DNA of 64,000 bases, from the NCBI RefSeq assembly GCF_001655005.1, contig NZ_LXET01000047.1:1-64000 (forward strand), read 5' to 3'. Shown here one piece after another: positions 7,071-15,895 of the stretch; within the stretch, counting starts at the first letter, position 1; each line of letters begins with the position of its first letter. The notes under the pieces are model-generated. The model saw only the letters and a program-made list of their open reading frames with translations, did no database searches and was not told where the DNA came from. The position numbers and the translations under genes are program-made. This stretch comes from Hafnia paralvei ATCC 29927. GTDB taxonomy: Bacteria > Pseudomonadota > Gammaproteobacteria > Enterobacterales > Enterobacteriaceae.

Positions 7071-8270
7071 GTGGCAAGGACAACACGCCCCCTGACCAAC
7101 ACCGAAGTTCTACGAGCCAAAGCTGGTGATAAAGAGCTGACGCTTCATGACGGCAAAGGTTTATTCCTCATCGTTAAGACGACCGGAAAAAAGCTCTGGC
7201 GTTTTCGGTATCAAAGACCGACCACCAAAAAAAGAACGATGGTTGGTTTAGATTCCTTCCCTGCCCTTTCGCTTGCGGATGCCCGAGCATTACGAGCTGA
7301 CTATCTCTCATTGTTAGCCAAAGGCATCGACCCACAGGTTCAAGCTGAGGTCACAGAGGAACAGCATCAAATTGCCCTCGACAGTATTTTCTCAACCGTG
7401 GCCGCTAACTGGTTTCAGCTCAAAAGCAAAAGCGTCACAGCAGATTACGCGAAGGATATTTGGCGTTCTCTGGATAAAGACGTGTTCCCAGCCATTGGGG
7501 AGATCCCTGTTCAGGAAATCATAGCCAGAACGTTAGTTGAAGCACTAGAACCAATCAAAGCACGCGGCGCATTAGAGACTGTTCGTCGCTTGGTCCAGCG
7601 CATTAACGAAATAATGATTTATGCAGTCAACACCGGCCTGATTGATGCTAACCCGGCATCAGGGGCTGAAATGGCATTTGAGAAACCTCGAAAGCAAAAC
7701 ATGCCCGCGCTACGGCCAGAAGAATTACCTAAGCTTATGCGTTCTCTGGTCATGTCGAATCTGTCTATTCCGACTCACTGCCTTATTGAGTGGCAACTCC
7801 TGACCTTTGTTCGCCCTTCAGAAGCTTCTGGTACTCGATGGGCAGAGGTAGATCTCGATGCAAAGTTATGGAAAATTCCAGCTGAGCGGATGAAAGCTAA
7901 GTGTGAGCACATTGTTCCTTTATCACCACCGGCATTAGAAATTCTTGAGATAATGAAATCGATTAGCTTTCACCGTGCGCATGTTTTTCCGAGCAGGAAT
8001 AATACTCAGCAGCCTATGAATAGCCAGATGGCCAACGCAGCTTTAAAAAGAATTGGATTTGGTGGTAAATTAGTGGCACACGGGCTGCGATCTATTGCAA
8101 GTACAGCAATGAATGAAGCCGGTTTTAATTCTGATGTTGTTGAAGCAGCATTGGCTAACATTGATAAAAATGAAGTACGAAGAGCGTATAATCGCTCCAC
8201 CTACAAAGCGCAACATATTGAGTTAATGAGTTGGTGGGGAAAATATGTTGCCAAAGGTATTAACCATTGA
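7071..8270 (+). CDS. intA: P4-type tyrosine integrase (CP4-57 IntA-like)
   Basis: A 399-residue site-specific recombinase. The N-terminal DUF4102 arm-binding domain (about residues 1-85) has the KAGDKELTLHDGKGL motif. A core-binding domain follows, then the catalytic domain with Arg in FVRPSEASGTRW, HGLR near residue 342 and the Tyr nucleophile in the AYNRSTYK block. It starts with GTG preceded by AAGGAGCGG. It lies next to the ssrA 3' end, so it probably integrates there. It looks intact and is probably active. Confidence 0.9.
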   Translation: MARTTRPLTNTEVLRAKAGDKELTLHDGKGLFLIVKTTGKKLWRFRYQRPTTKKRTMVGLDSFPALSLADARALRADYLSLLAKGIDPQVQAEVTEEQHQIALDSIFSTVAANWFQLKSKSVTADYAKDIWRSLDKDVFPAIGEIPVQEIIARTLVEALEPIKARGALETVRRLVQRINEIMIYAVNTGLIDANPASGAEMAFEKPRKQNMPALRPEELPKLMRSLVMSNLSIPTHCLIEWQLLTFVRPSEASGTRWAEVDLDAKLWKIPAERMKAKCEHIVPLSPPALEILEIMKSISFHRAHVFPSRNNTQQPMNSQMANAALKRIGFGGKLVAHGLRSIASTAMNEAGFNSDVVEAALANIDKNEVRRAYNRSTYKAQHIELMSWWGKYVAKGINH

Positions 8271-8284
8271 GAAGGGATAGCTAA

Positions 8285-9391
8285 GTGGCTGTATCTAAAG
8301 AAAAAATACAATTTTCCATTGCTCAAAAAAGATGGAAAAACGAGCTAGCTCGCAAAACTATTGATTATGATCCATACAGACCTCGCAAAAAAGGACCTAA
8401 GAAAAAGGATGTCGAATATATTCGTTTTCCTGCCAATTTCAGTATCTATTCTGCAGACAAAGATAGGGACTCATCATATCGAGATACGATGAATATCGTG
8501 TCAGCTATATCTCGCTGCGATCAAAAAATCACAAAAAAAGTGCATTTAGATTTCTCTCAAACAAAAAACATTAAAGTTGCATCAATATTAGTTCTCTATG
8601 CTGCAATTGAATTAGCCATTAAAAATGGTGTTAATTTTAAAATAGTCTCATTTCCTCGAGAATTCAAAGCGACAAGAACAATAAAACGTTCCGGTCTTGA
8701 TAAGTTATGTCGAGATGGGGTTTTAATACCTGATTTTGATAGTGACTTCATACCTGTCATCAGTGGAGTTGGTGGAGATTACCGTGATGAAATCGTAGAT
8801 TTCATTCAAAATAAAATATATAACAATCAAATGTCAGCACACACGGAAAGCATATATGGAGGAGCTATCCAAGAAGCTATTAATAATGTTTCGTATCATG
8901 CTTACCCCAATATCCATGACAATAATGATAAAAAATGGTGGGCAAAATGCGATCTCGCAGGAGATCAATTATTTTTAGCGATTTATGATCTTGGTGTTGG
9001 AATCCCAGAAACAGTGATGAAACGAGCTTGGTATGGGAACATTTTGCAACAAACATACCCTCAAATTTATGATAAAATTCAATCAGAACTGGAAAAAGAG
9101 GGGGTAACCATAGGAGAATTACGCTATAAATATGGTAGAGTTACAGATGCAATGAAAATTGCCATTTCAATGGTCGGCGATGTCACGGGAACTGATTCCA
9201 GCAAGCATGGTCAAGGTAGTAAAAGCATCAAAGCTCTTGTGGCTGATAATGATATTGGAACGCTATGGATTTATAGCAATGATGGGCTATATAAGCTAAA
9301 ATCTGGTAGTGTTGAGACCATAGACTTACCCAAACGTATGCCTGGCACATTGATACAGTGGAACATTAAGGTTGATTTAGATGAGAATTAA
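8285..9391 (+). CDS. STAS + GHKL ATPase protein, first gene of a three-gene module
   Basis: A 368-residue protein. Residues about 85-140 resemble a STAS-like fold (VHLDFSQTKNIKVASILVLY). Residues about 190-360 carry GHKL (Hsp90/histidine kinase/MutL) ATP-binding motifs: N box EAINNVSYHA at 198-207, G1 box DLGVGI at 235-240, G2 box GQGSKS at 309-314 and a closing GTLIQW strand. No histidine dimerisation domain is visible, so it is not a standard sensor kinase. It starts 15 bases after the integrase and overlaps the next gene by 11 bases. The low GC differs from the flanking core genes. It may act as an ATP-dependent switch or kinase on its STAS partner (inference). Confidence 0.72.
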   Translation: MAVSKEKIQFSIAQKRWKNELARKTIDYDPYRPRKKGPKKKDVEYIRFPANFSIYSADKDRDSSYRDTMNIVSAISRCDQKITKKVHLDFSQTKNIKVASILVLYAAIELAIKNGVNFKIVSFPREFKATRTIKRSGLDKLCRDGVLIPDFDSDFIPVISGVGGDYRDEIVDFIQNKIYNNQMSAHTESIYGGAIQEAINNVSYHAYPNIHDNNDKKWWAKCDLAGDQLFLAIYDLGVGIPETVMKRAWYGNILQQTYPQIYDKIQSELEKEGVTIGELRYKYGRVTDAMKIAISMVGDVTGTDSSKHGQGSKSIKALVADNDIGTLWIYSNDGLYKLKSGSVETIDLPKRMPGTLIQWNIKVDLDEN

Positions 9392-9719
9392 AAAAATCAG
9401 TATAATCAATGACTTTAATAAAAAACCATATGGTCGCTATCCTTCTGATGGTCCAGGTAATGGTGAAAAATTTCGTAAACAACACCTTGTACCTGCTTTA
9501 CAAAATTTTGACAAAGTCATAGTGGATTTAACAGGATATAACCGTTACGGTCGTTCCTTCATTGATGAAGCTTTCGGTGGATTAATAAGAGCAGAAAATT
9601 TCACAAAAAAAGAACTGGATAATAAATTAGAGTACCATCATGATGAGCTAAAAAGCTTTGAACTCTTGATAAAAGAACGGATAGAGAAAGCTGATTATGA
9701 CACAGCCCATAACAGATAA
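9381..9719 (+). CDS. DUF4325 STAS-like protein, second gene of the module
   Basis: A 112-residue protein. A central VIVDLTGYNRYGRSFIDEAFGGLIR block is characteristic of the STAS-like DUF4325 family. The first about 25 residues contain a GRYPSDGPGNGEKFR motif and the C-terminus is a charged helix. It overlaps both neighbours (11 bases upstream, 23 bases downstream), so expression is coupled. Pairing of a GHKL ATPase with a STAS protein parallels anti-sigma/anti-anti-sigma switches such as SpoIIAB/SpoIIAA (established analogy). Role here is inferred only. Confidence 0.7.
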   Translation: MRIKKISIINDFNKKPYGRYPSDGPGNGEKFRKQHLVPALQNFDKVIVDLTGYNRYGRSFIDEAFGGLIRAENFTKKELDNKLEYHHDELKSFELLIKERIEKADYDTAHNR

Positions 9720-10197
9720 CACTTTAGACCCTAAATATATAGCAGTGATTATCTCTTCGATTATAGCCGTCCTCGGATGGCTATTTTCCTCGTATATAAA
9801 CACAAGGGCCTTTAGAAGAGCTGAAACATCAAAACTTAAAGACAAAATAGCGTCCTTGACTGAGGTTTTTTTCGACGCCCTTGAAGAAAAAATGAAATCA
9901 CGGACACTAAAGGAAAGTGAACTTGATGATTTTATCAGCGGAAAAATATCCATTATTGAATTACACCTCAACCACTTAGAGAGAAAGATAAATATTAATC
10001 TCATTACAGCCTCACAATTATCAAAGATTCGCAGTGAACCTTACGATTACCTATCAACTTCAAATGGTGATTATAAAAACAATCTTACTGAGCTAAAATT
10101 CAGCACACTTGAAATGATCGAAGAAAGTTACACATCATGGTATTTTAAAAATGAAAACATGATAACCAACATTCGAAAAAAAATAAGTACAAAATAA
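9697..10197 (+). CDS. One-TM membrane protein, third gene of the module
   Basis: A 166-residue protein. A single hydrophobic segment lies at about residues 13-32 (YIAVIISSIIAVLGWLFSSY), followed by a long charged, mostly helical cytoplasmic region. It overlaps the DUF4325 gene by 23 bases in another frame and is followed by a terminator, so the three genes form a unit. No family is recognised. A membrane-anchored helical protein at the end of a GHKL/STAS unit could be an effector or anchor (inference). Confidence 0.65.
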   Translation: MTQPITDNTLDPKYIAVIISSIIAVLGWLFSSYINTRAFRRAETSKLKDKIASLTEVFFDALEEKMKSRTLKESELDDFISGKISIIELHLNHLERKININLITASQLSKIRSEPYDYLSTSNGDYKNNLTELKFSTLEMIEESYTSWYFKNENMITNIRKKISTK

Positions 10198-10222
10198 AAG
10201 GGGGGCCTGTGCGCCCCTTAAT
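10196..10222 (+). terminator. Terminator of the GHKL/STAS module
   Basis: A GGGGC / GCCCC stem with a CTGTGC loop is preceded by an A run and followed by TTAATAT. It lies directly after the stop of the third gene. Confidence 0.6.
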
Positions 10223-10559
10223 ATAAAGCACTCAAAACTCATTCACACAATTCCCTAACCAATCATTCACAGATTTTCAGAGAAAACCGCCATTATATTC
10301 AAGCATATTAAATATAAATAAACGCACTTTACGAGTAAACTAAATTTAATTTCAAGATATTAAAATTTAAAAGATATATCGCATGCAATGTTTTCCCGCC
10401 ACGACAGCTTCCTTCATGGGGCGGTTTTCATACAGCTGGATGGAGAGAATCAGTCAACTAGAAGACAAAATACGCCAAGTGAGAGCGTGATAAGATCACA
10501 GGGTAATCAGCTTCAAAATTTCCCATCAGCATCTAAATAACCGATAGGCGGTGTTTTCT
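10223..10559. other. AT-rich gap after the module
   Basis: No gene is visible on either strand. The stretch is AT-rich to about 10380, then has sequence that may belong to the decayed minus-strand gene to its right. No ssrA-like repeat that would mark the right end of the element was found here. Confidence 0.5.
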
Positions 10560-11010
10560 TACCTCTCACCTGATCGTATCACTGGCTTCCCCTTTGAACA
10601 GCACCACTCCTTCCAGGGATAAGACCTTAAATTCGCGCTGCACGGTTATGGGATCAGGCCGCGAACACTTTAATGCTGGCGCTAGCGAGGGAGTTGGGAA
10701 GCTGAAAACGCATGCAAAACCATGCACCTTACGCATGCATGGCTTAATTCTGGAAACAGGGCGGGATTTAAGGGGATTTTTTGACGGGCAGCTCTGCGCC
10801 GTGCGCCTGCATAAAATGATTCAGCCGGTCATGGATACTGATGCGCTGCACGTTTTAATGCGAGCGAATATAGCGACCGGCCACCTGATTAATTCCCCAC
10901 TTTTTCACATCAATAATATCGCACAGAGGCACTGCCATCACAGGTGACAATGAGTTCGTTGCATTCCTGTTCTGCGTCGGCCAGCTCTACCAAATAAGGT
11001 TTCGGTTATC
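10560..11010 (-). pseudogene. Decayed mobile-element gene
   Basis: The minus strand reads coding-like fragments interrupted by stops and frame changes. They include a PYLVELADAEQECNELIVTCDG fragment, then WGINQVAGRYIRSH-stop-NVQRISIHDRLNHFM, then AHGAELPVKKSP-stop. A C-terminal fragment VLSLEGVVLFKGEASDTIR ends in TGA near 10570. The composition suggests one gene of a mobile element that has decayed. I cannot name the family. An open frame on the plus strand here (10594-10947) is a shadow. Confidence 0.5.
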
Positions 11011-11096
11011 ACCAGATAAGGCCGTTACCGCAAAATAAGCATTTAGCCGTGATACTATGATTATTGTAGTGCTCAAGATACTCCGTTCAGGATCGC

Positions 11097-11121
11097 AAAA
11101 AGCCCCGCAATCTGCGGGGCT
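11097..11121 (-). terminator. Terminator of the first autotransporter gene
   Basis: The stem AGCCCCGCA / TGCGGGGCT with an ATC loop is followed on the minus strand by TTTT. It lies 30 bases beyond the autotransporter stop codon. Confidence 0.8.
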
Positions 11122-11151
11122 AGAGGGAAGTTTGTGACTTATTCTTGAACG

Positions 11152-14094
11152 CTAGAATGAATAACGGACGCCAATCTGGCCGCTGTATGGCGTTTCGATA
11201 TGGTGACCCATTTCATAGTTGATTTCACCATAGGCTGCCCAGCGATCGTTCATACGAGTAGTGATACCTAGACCATATTTTCCACTGGTCCCGGACATAT
11301 CATTGTTGAAGTGTTCAGTGTTATTAATGACCACCGCATTATCCTTCATGAACTCATGTCGAACCGCCAGACGCATATAAGGCTGAATGGTTGCGCCATT
11401 AGCAAGGGTAACGTTTTTTCCAAGCGTTGTACCTAACTCACCTTTGACTGACTTCGCTGCATCAGCTTTCACCTTCATACCGCTGTCGAGCTTATATTCG
11501 CTTCGCTCGCCGCGGAAGAATGCCGCCTGTAGATAAGGCTCTACAAAATAGTCATCAAATGAGATGTGTCTTCCGGCCTCAAGCGAGAAACCGGCACCAA
11601 AGCTATTATCGTGCGCGTGCGCTCGACCACCGTTAAAGTACGGATTGTTTTCAGTACGGAAACGGTTCGCTTTCACCACCCCATCCAAATAGTAACCACT
11701 GTCGTGCAGCCAAGTGATATAGGCCCCCACGCTATAGCTATCGACTTTGCCATTGCTCTTCCATGCTTCAAGCTCGGAATGGGTATATGACGCCATGCCG
11801 CCAACTATCATCTGGGCGTTGTCTAAAGCAATAGTTCTATCGCCTCCGAACATGACCCCGTTCAGATCTTGGTTATATCCCACGTTGCTGGTTGAAATGC
11901 GGTAACGGCTACTAATGTATTTCCCCCACACACCAGTGTCATTCTGCTGATTGTTACGCACTTCACCCAAACGACTGCGCAGCGTTGAAAGCTCAGCATC
12001 CCAAATCGTTGGAGTTACGTTAGCCATCGCGAGAACGGATTTTGCACTTTCCGAGAGTTCAGGTTTAGTACCTGGCCCTGGATTAGGCGTCGGTTCTGGT
12101 GTTGGCTCTGGCGTTGGTTCCGGCTCTGGTTGCGGAGCAGGGCCGGGATCAGTACCAGGATCTGGCGTTGGATCTGGGTCCGGCTTCGGATCTGGATCGG
12201 GGGTAGGATCAGGATCGGGCTCCGGGTTTGGCTTAACGGCTGTGGGGGATAGATACCAATTATCTTTATCACTCGCATCGCCGTGTACCAGATAATACTT
12301 GTAGGCACCTAAATCAACGCTGCCATTAGTCATAGCAAAAGTATCTGCCGAACTACCGTTAGCATATATCAGATGGTACGGATTGGCTCCACTGCCGGTC
12401 AGCTCATAGCCAGAGTCACGAACGAGCACATGAAAATTGCCGCTGACCGAATCAGAGATATTGAGGAAATCCCCCTCTTCACCAGCAAGATTAGTATTCA
12501 TGATGAACGTACCGCTTCCGCTCAGCGTGTTTAAATCGAGCCGGCTGAAACGCCCATTATCACTGCCATTTTGCGCACCAAAATTGACCACGCCATTATT
12601 AGTTAGCTGTTTGATCGTTACAACGGACTCTGGCGTCGCATCGTTGTGCTGAATATAGAGATAAGCGTTATCGCTTTGCAGATCCACGTTCGCTGCATAA
12701 GCGCCTTTACCTAGGTTTTCAGTCCATGCATGATCGCTTCCTGCTTGCATACTCAGCGAGCCATCTTTAACGATCAGATCTCCGCTGGAATAAGCGCCAT
12801 AGGCAATGGTGCTAGCCCCACCGTTCTGAATAGTGGTATTCGATATATGACCAAGCTCATCAACCTGCTGGGTTCCGCCGTCAATGATGTTTTGATCGGC
12901 TTCACCATACCATGCTATTTGCTGTAAACCGCCTGCATAAACCGTGGTATTAGTCGCATTAGCCCTGATGCCACCTGTATAGCCATCGGCATCGACCCAT
13001 TTACCATCGACCCAGCCGCCTTTTTGCCCGCTGATGGTTTGCACCCCATAGACTTGAGTACCATCCGCAGTGCCAGACTGAATTCGCTGTTTACCACCCG
13101 CATAGATAGTTGAATTTTTAGCTGTTTGGCCATTAATTCTGATTTTAGAACCTTCATCTGATGTCCAACTACCATCCTTCCAAGTCACATCAACGCCGCT
13201 GACCGTTTGAGTGCCATATACCTGAGCATTTTCTGAAATACCGGAAGTAATTTGCTGAAAAGCGCCTGCCAGTACTTGAGTGTTGCTATCGGCAACGTGC
13301 GTCTCTCCTTTGCCTGAATAGACCTCTTGGAACGCACCGCTATAAAGAACGGAGTCTTGCGCTAAGCCACTGGCCAACTGGTAGCTGCCGTCACCAATGT
13401 GCGAGTTCTTTGCGGTGCCAGCATAAATAATCTGTTGACCACCATTTTTGACTATGTTGTCTTCAGCCACGGCGTTTCCCGTGACCGATAGCTGTTGAAC
13501 ACCGCCATCGATAATATTGGCCTGCGCGTAGGCACGGGTGCCTAAAACTTGTAAACCGCCAGTTTTTATTAGTGAATTATAAACTTCGCCATCGCCAGAA
13601 ACTGAAAGCGAACCGTAAGCGTCAACCACGGTATTAAAGGCTTTACCATTGCTATTAACAGACAATACCCCCGTTTCAATATTGCCTCTGCTGTTAACAT
13701 ACTCCCCTTTTACGAGGGTATTCAGCGCTTCTGAGCCATTCGCCTCATTGATTCCATCACCAATATTGAGCTGCACCGAATTCAGCGTATTGCCAACGCT
13801 GTACGAATGGTTGATTAGCGTTACAACTTGCTTGCTAAACGCAGGATTGAGTAAAACAATGTCACGGTCAGCAAGATATTTATTATCTTTGATTTGCAGA
13901 TTTGGATATTTTTGTCCCCACTTCTCTTGGGTATAGTCCCATGAGTCCTGATAACTAGAGTTAGTCTTCAAGTCAGTAGGAACAGTCGATTCTTTTTTAG
14001 GTTGGAAAGACTCTGGTATTGAATCCGCAGCATTCAGCGGTAATGCAACCAGATAGATGACTGGAAGCAGCGCATGTGAGATTGTAAGTCTCAT
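11152..14094 (-). CDS. Autotransporter adhesin, 980 aa, AIDA-like
   Basis: A type Va autotransporter. It has a signal peptide (residues 1-22, ending PLNAA). The passenger (about 23-610) is built of degenerate repeats of about 20 residues with NIIDGGTQQV, TIYAGGKQRI and AYGAYSSG motifs, as in AIDA/Ag43-type beta-helices. A long Pro-Asp/Glu linker (about 618-678, made of PDP/PEP repeats) leads into a 12-strand type barrel (about 705-980) ending in the C-terminal Phe typical of outer-membrane barrels. The ribosome-binding site AAGGAAAT precedes the ATG. It is predicted to be a surface adhesin or aggregation factor. The repetitive linker is prone to length change. Confidence 0.9.
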   Translation of the reverse strand: MRLTISHALLPVIYLVALPLNAADSIPESFQPKKESTVPTDLKTNSSYQDSWDYTQEKWGQKYPNLQIKDNKYLADRDIVLLNPAFSKQVVTLINHSYSVGNTLNSVQLNIGDGINEANGSEALNTLVKGEYVNSRGNIETGVLSVNSNGKAFNTVVDAYGSLSVSGDGEVYNSLIKTGGLQVLGTRAYAQANIIDGGVQQLSVTGNAVAEDNIVKNGGQQIIYAGTAKNSHIGDGSYQLASGLAQDSVLYSGAFQEVYSGKGETHVADSNTQVLAGAFQQITSGISENAQVYGTQTVSGVDVTWKDGSWTSDEGSKIRINGQTAKNSTIYAGGKQRIQSGTADGTQVYGVQTISGQKGGWVDGKWVDADGYTGGIRANATNTTVYAGGLQQIAWYGEADQNIIDGGTQQVDELGHISNTTIQNGGASTIAYGAYSSGDLIVKDGSLSMQAGSDHAWTENLGKGAYAANVDLQSDNAYLYIQHNDATPESVVTIKQLTNNGVVNFGAQNGSDNGRFSRLDLNTLSGSGTFIMNTNLAGEEGDFLNISDSVSGNFHVLVRDSGYELTGSGANPYHLIYANGSSADTFAMTNGSVDLGAYKYYLVHGDASDKDNWYLSPTAVKPNPEPDPDPTPDPDPKPDPDPTPDPGTDPGPAPQPEPEPTPEPTPEPTPNPGPGTKPELSESAKSVLAMANVTPTIWDAELSTLRSRLGEVRNNQQNDTGVWGKYISSRYRISTSNVGYNQDLNGVMFGGDRTIALDNAQMIVGGMASYTHSELEAWKSNGKVDSYSVGAYITWLHDSGYYLDGVVKANRFRTENNPYFNGGRAHAHDNSFGAGFSLEAGRHISFDDYFVEPYLQAAFFRGERSEYKLDSGMKVKADAAKSVKGELGTTLGKNVTLANGATIQPYMRLAVRHEFMKDNAVVINNTEHFNNDMSGTSGKYGLGITTRMNDRWAAYGEINYEMGHHIETPYSGQIGVRYSF

Positions 14095-15085
14095 GTGATT
14101 TCCTTATATAATTATTATACTACCCAAAAGTGAAATGCTTTTAAGCAGAGAGGAGAATTTTTTCCAAATCTCCTTGGTAAAAATAGGTATAAGCTAAAAC
14201 GAGCGTTCCTATTTCTTGAATACAGTTCTCACCGTAATTCTGATAAGGTACATTTATTTAGTTTATAAAATAGGCCATCACCTCCTAACGAGTTGAGAGT
14301 GCAGTTAGTAAAAATTCGACATAGCCGTTGAAATATCTACCGCGATTTTATCCAGCTGATACCAAGCCTATTAATTATTAAAAACACGCGGGGATAATTA
14401 TTATAAATTCCACGCCACAGAAGTATTATTTATCTGTTCATTTAAATTAACAAAGCTAAACCACTAAAATAAGACATGCCATCCATGAAACCCCACAATA
14501 AAGATTTATCCTAAGCTATAACTTCACGTTCAATAGCAAACTTAAGCATTCACACATTCTATCAATGGGTATTTTAACAATCAATTTTGCATGAAACACG
14601 TCACATGATTGCCAGAATCTATCAAAAAAATTAAATTAATCGAAAAGTTACATATAAAAACTCATAAAAAAACATCATCCATATGATTTTAAATGGAAAA
14701 TAAATAAACATAAAAATAGACTTACACACGTTACTTTATATTAGCGGGATGGACTATCGGGGATTTGTTTTTTACATTCGATAAAAACAAAATATAACAC
14801 TATAGAGAAAGCACTTAGATTATGCACAAAACCATGTACTATCTCTCTATTACAGAGAAAAAATAGAGTTGAAGGTATTCACCATAAAAAACCAAGTGCT
14901 TGCCACACCGATATCATGGTCCAATTATGACGTTTTATTATCAGAACTTTACTCAGAAAGAGTTACTTGTTTTCTCTTGAAAACGTAATGAGCGTCACGC
15001 GGGTAACAGGGAAAAACCATAGCAGGCCAAGCAGGTCAGGTCCTTTGACCTAGAAACTCAAGCTCGTTCAAATTTATTCTTTCCT
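14095..15085. other. AT-rich 1-kb gap upstream of the autotransporter
   Basis: No frame with coding character was found on either strand. The stretch is strongly AT-rich, which suits an H-NS-bound promoter region for the autotransporter gene (inference). The last about 100 bases hold the end of the yoaG-like gene's transcript. No repeat or RNA gene is recognised. Confidence 0.5.
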
Positions 15086-15427
15086 CTACCAACCGCAAAC
15101 ATTGGTATCTTCATCCGTTTCATACCCACGGACAATATTAACCAGTTCTTTAACCGCATCCGCTGACGTAGCAGGATTTTCTAACTCAGTTAAAGATAAA
15201 AATTCTTTATCTACTGACACACCGTTATTTTTATTAGTCACCGTCAGTAAGAAGGCCTCACCATTACTGTTTTTATCACCTAAATCCGTAATTAACTCCG
15301 CGACCACACTAGCAGCAACGTCCGGAATATATAATGCCATTGGTTTCAGATATATTTTTTCTGCACTTCGATGATTCTCACAATTAGATAGCGTAAGTGC
15401 GTAACCTTGATTCTCAGTTGTCATCAT
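15086..15427 (-). CDS. yoaG: YoaG-like protein with two YoaG domains
   Basis: A 113-residue protein. Residues about 56-113 match E. coli YoaG (60 aa), including TVTNKNNGVSVDKEF and the ending VNIVRGYETDEDTNVCGW. Residues about 8-55 are a diverged second copy (YALTLSNCENH..., then PMALYIPDVAASVV, like PMTLLVPEVAAEVI). It follows yeaR by 11 bases, as yoaG does in E. coli. The E. coli yeaR-yoaG operon is induced by nitrate/nitrite (established). The molecular function is unknown. The tandem domain form is unusual relative to the single-domain homologue. Confidence 0.8.
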   Translation of the reverse strand: MMTTENQGYALTLSNCENHRSAEKIYLKPMALYIPDVAASVVAELITDLGDKNSNGEAFLLTVTNKNNGVSVDKEFLSLTELENPATSADAVKELVNIVRGYETDEDTNVCGW

Positions 15428-15438
15428 ATTTACCAGCC

Positions 15439-15771
15439 TTAATCTTCTAACAAAATCTTGGGATCTACATAAAAATCTACATTGAACACAGTGTCATCAG
15501 ACAACGCTTCAATTCTGTGCCACTTCTCTGGTGGAAATACACCAAATTGCCCCGCCTCAATCGTCAGCGTTTCAATAGGCTCAGGGCTGGTTTCATCAAC
15601 ATAGCCGTAGTAGCGAATGGTTCCCTGCATCACACATAAACGTGGATAAACGCCTTGCCGTGTGCCCGCGTCTAGGTGGCGCTTCCAGATAGATGCTGGA
15701 GCGGTTTCCTTGGTCCACAATGGCGTTGTGCGGGTATGGATATAGTTTGTAGGAATAATGATGCGCTGCAT
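15439..15771 (-). CDS. yeaR: YeaR, DUF1971 cupin-like protein
   Basis: A 110-residue protein matching YeaR along its whole length: NYIHTRTTPLW near the start, HLDAGTRQGVYPRL in the middle, and EAGQFGVFPPEKWHRIEA toward the C-terminus. The fold is a small cupin, also found fused in some TehB proteins. The ribosome-binding site is GAGGTC before the ATG. In E. coli the operon is controlled by NarL and NsrR (established). Function in nitrosative or nitrite stress is suspected but not defined. Confidence 0.9.
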   Translation of the reverse strand: MQRIIIPTNYIHTRTTPLWTKETAPASIWKRHLDAGTRQGVYPRLCVMQGTIRYYGYVDETSPEPIETLTIEAGQFGVFPPEKWHRIEALSDDTVFNVDFYVDPKILLED

Positions 15772-15830
15772 ATTTCGACCTCATATGAATTTCACCTCTG
15801 CACCTTAAGAACGCAGGGCTACCTATCTAT

Positions 15831-15846
15831 ATGATGCATATCATAT
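15831..15846. promoter_or_regulatory. Candidate NsrR-like palindrome upstream of yeaR
   Basis: ATGATGCATATCATAT is a near palindrome 60-75 bases upstream of the yeaR start and resembles ATGCAT-containing NsrR half sites. A second GATGCATTT-like half site lies nearby on the minus strand (about 15865-15880). NsrR control of yeaR is known in E. coli; the site here is inferred. Confidence 0.35.
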
Positions 15847-15895
15847 ACCATTTTATGAGTTAGCGTAAATGCATCACGCATCATCTAGCTTTCGG

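Noticed and set aside
10594..10947. 117-codon frame on the plus strand
   Set aside because: It is the antisense shadow of a decayed minus-strand gene whose fragments read more like real protein.
11951..12295. Gly-Ser-rich plus-strand frame in the autotransporter
   Set aside because: It is the antisense reading of the Pro-Asp/Glu linker repeats and not a separate gene.
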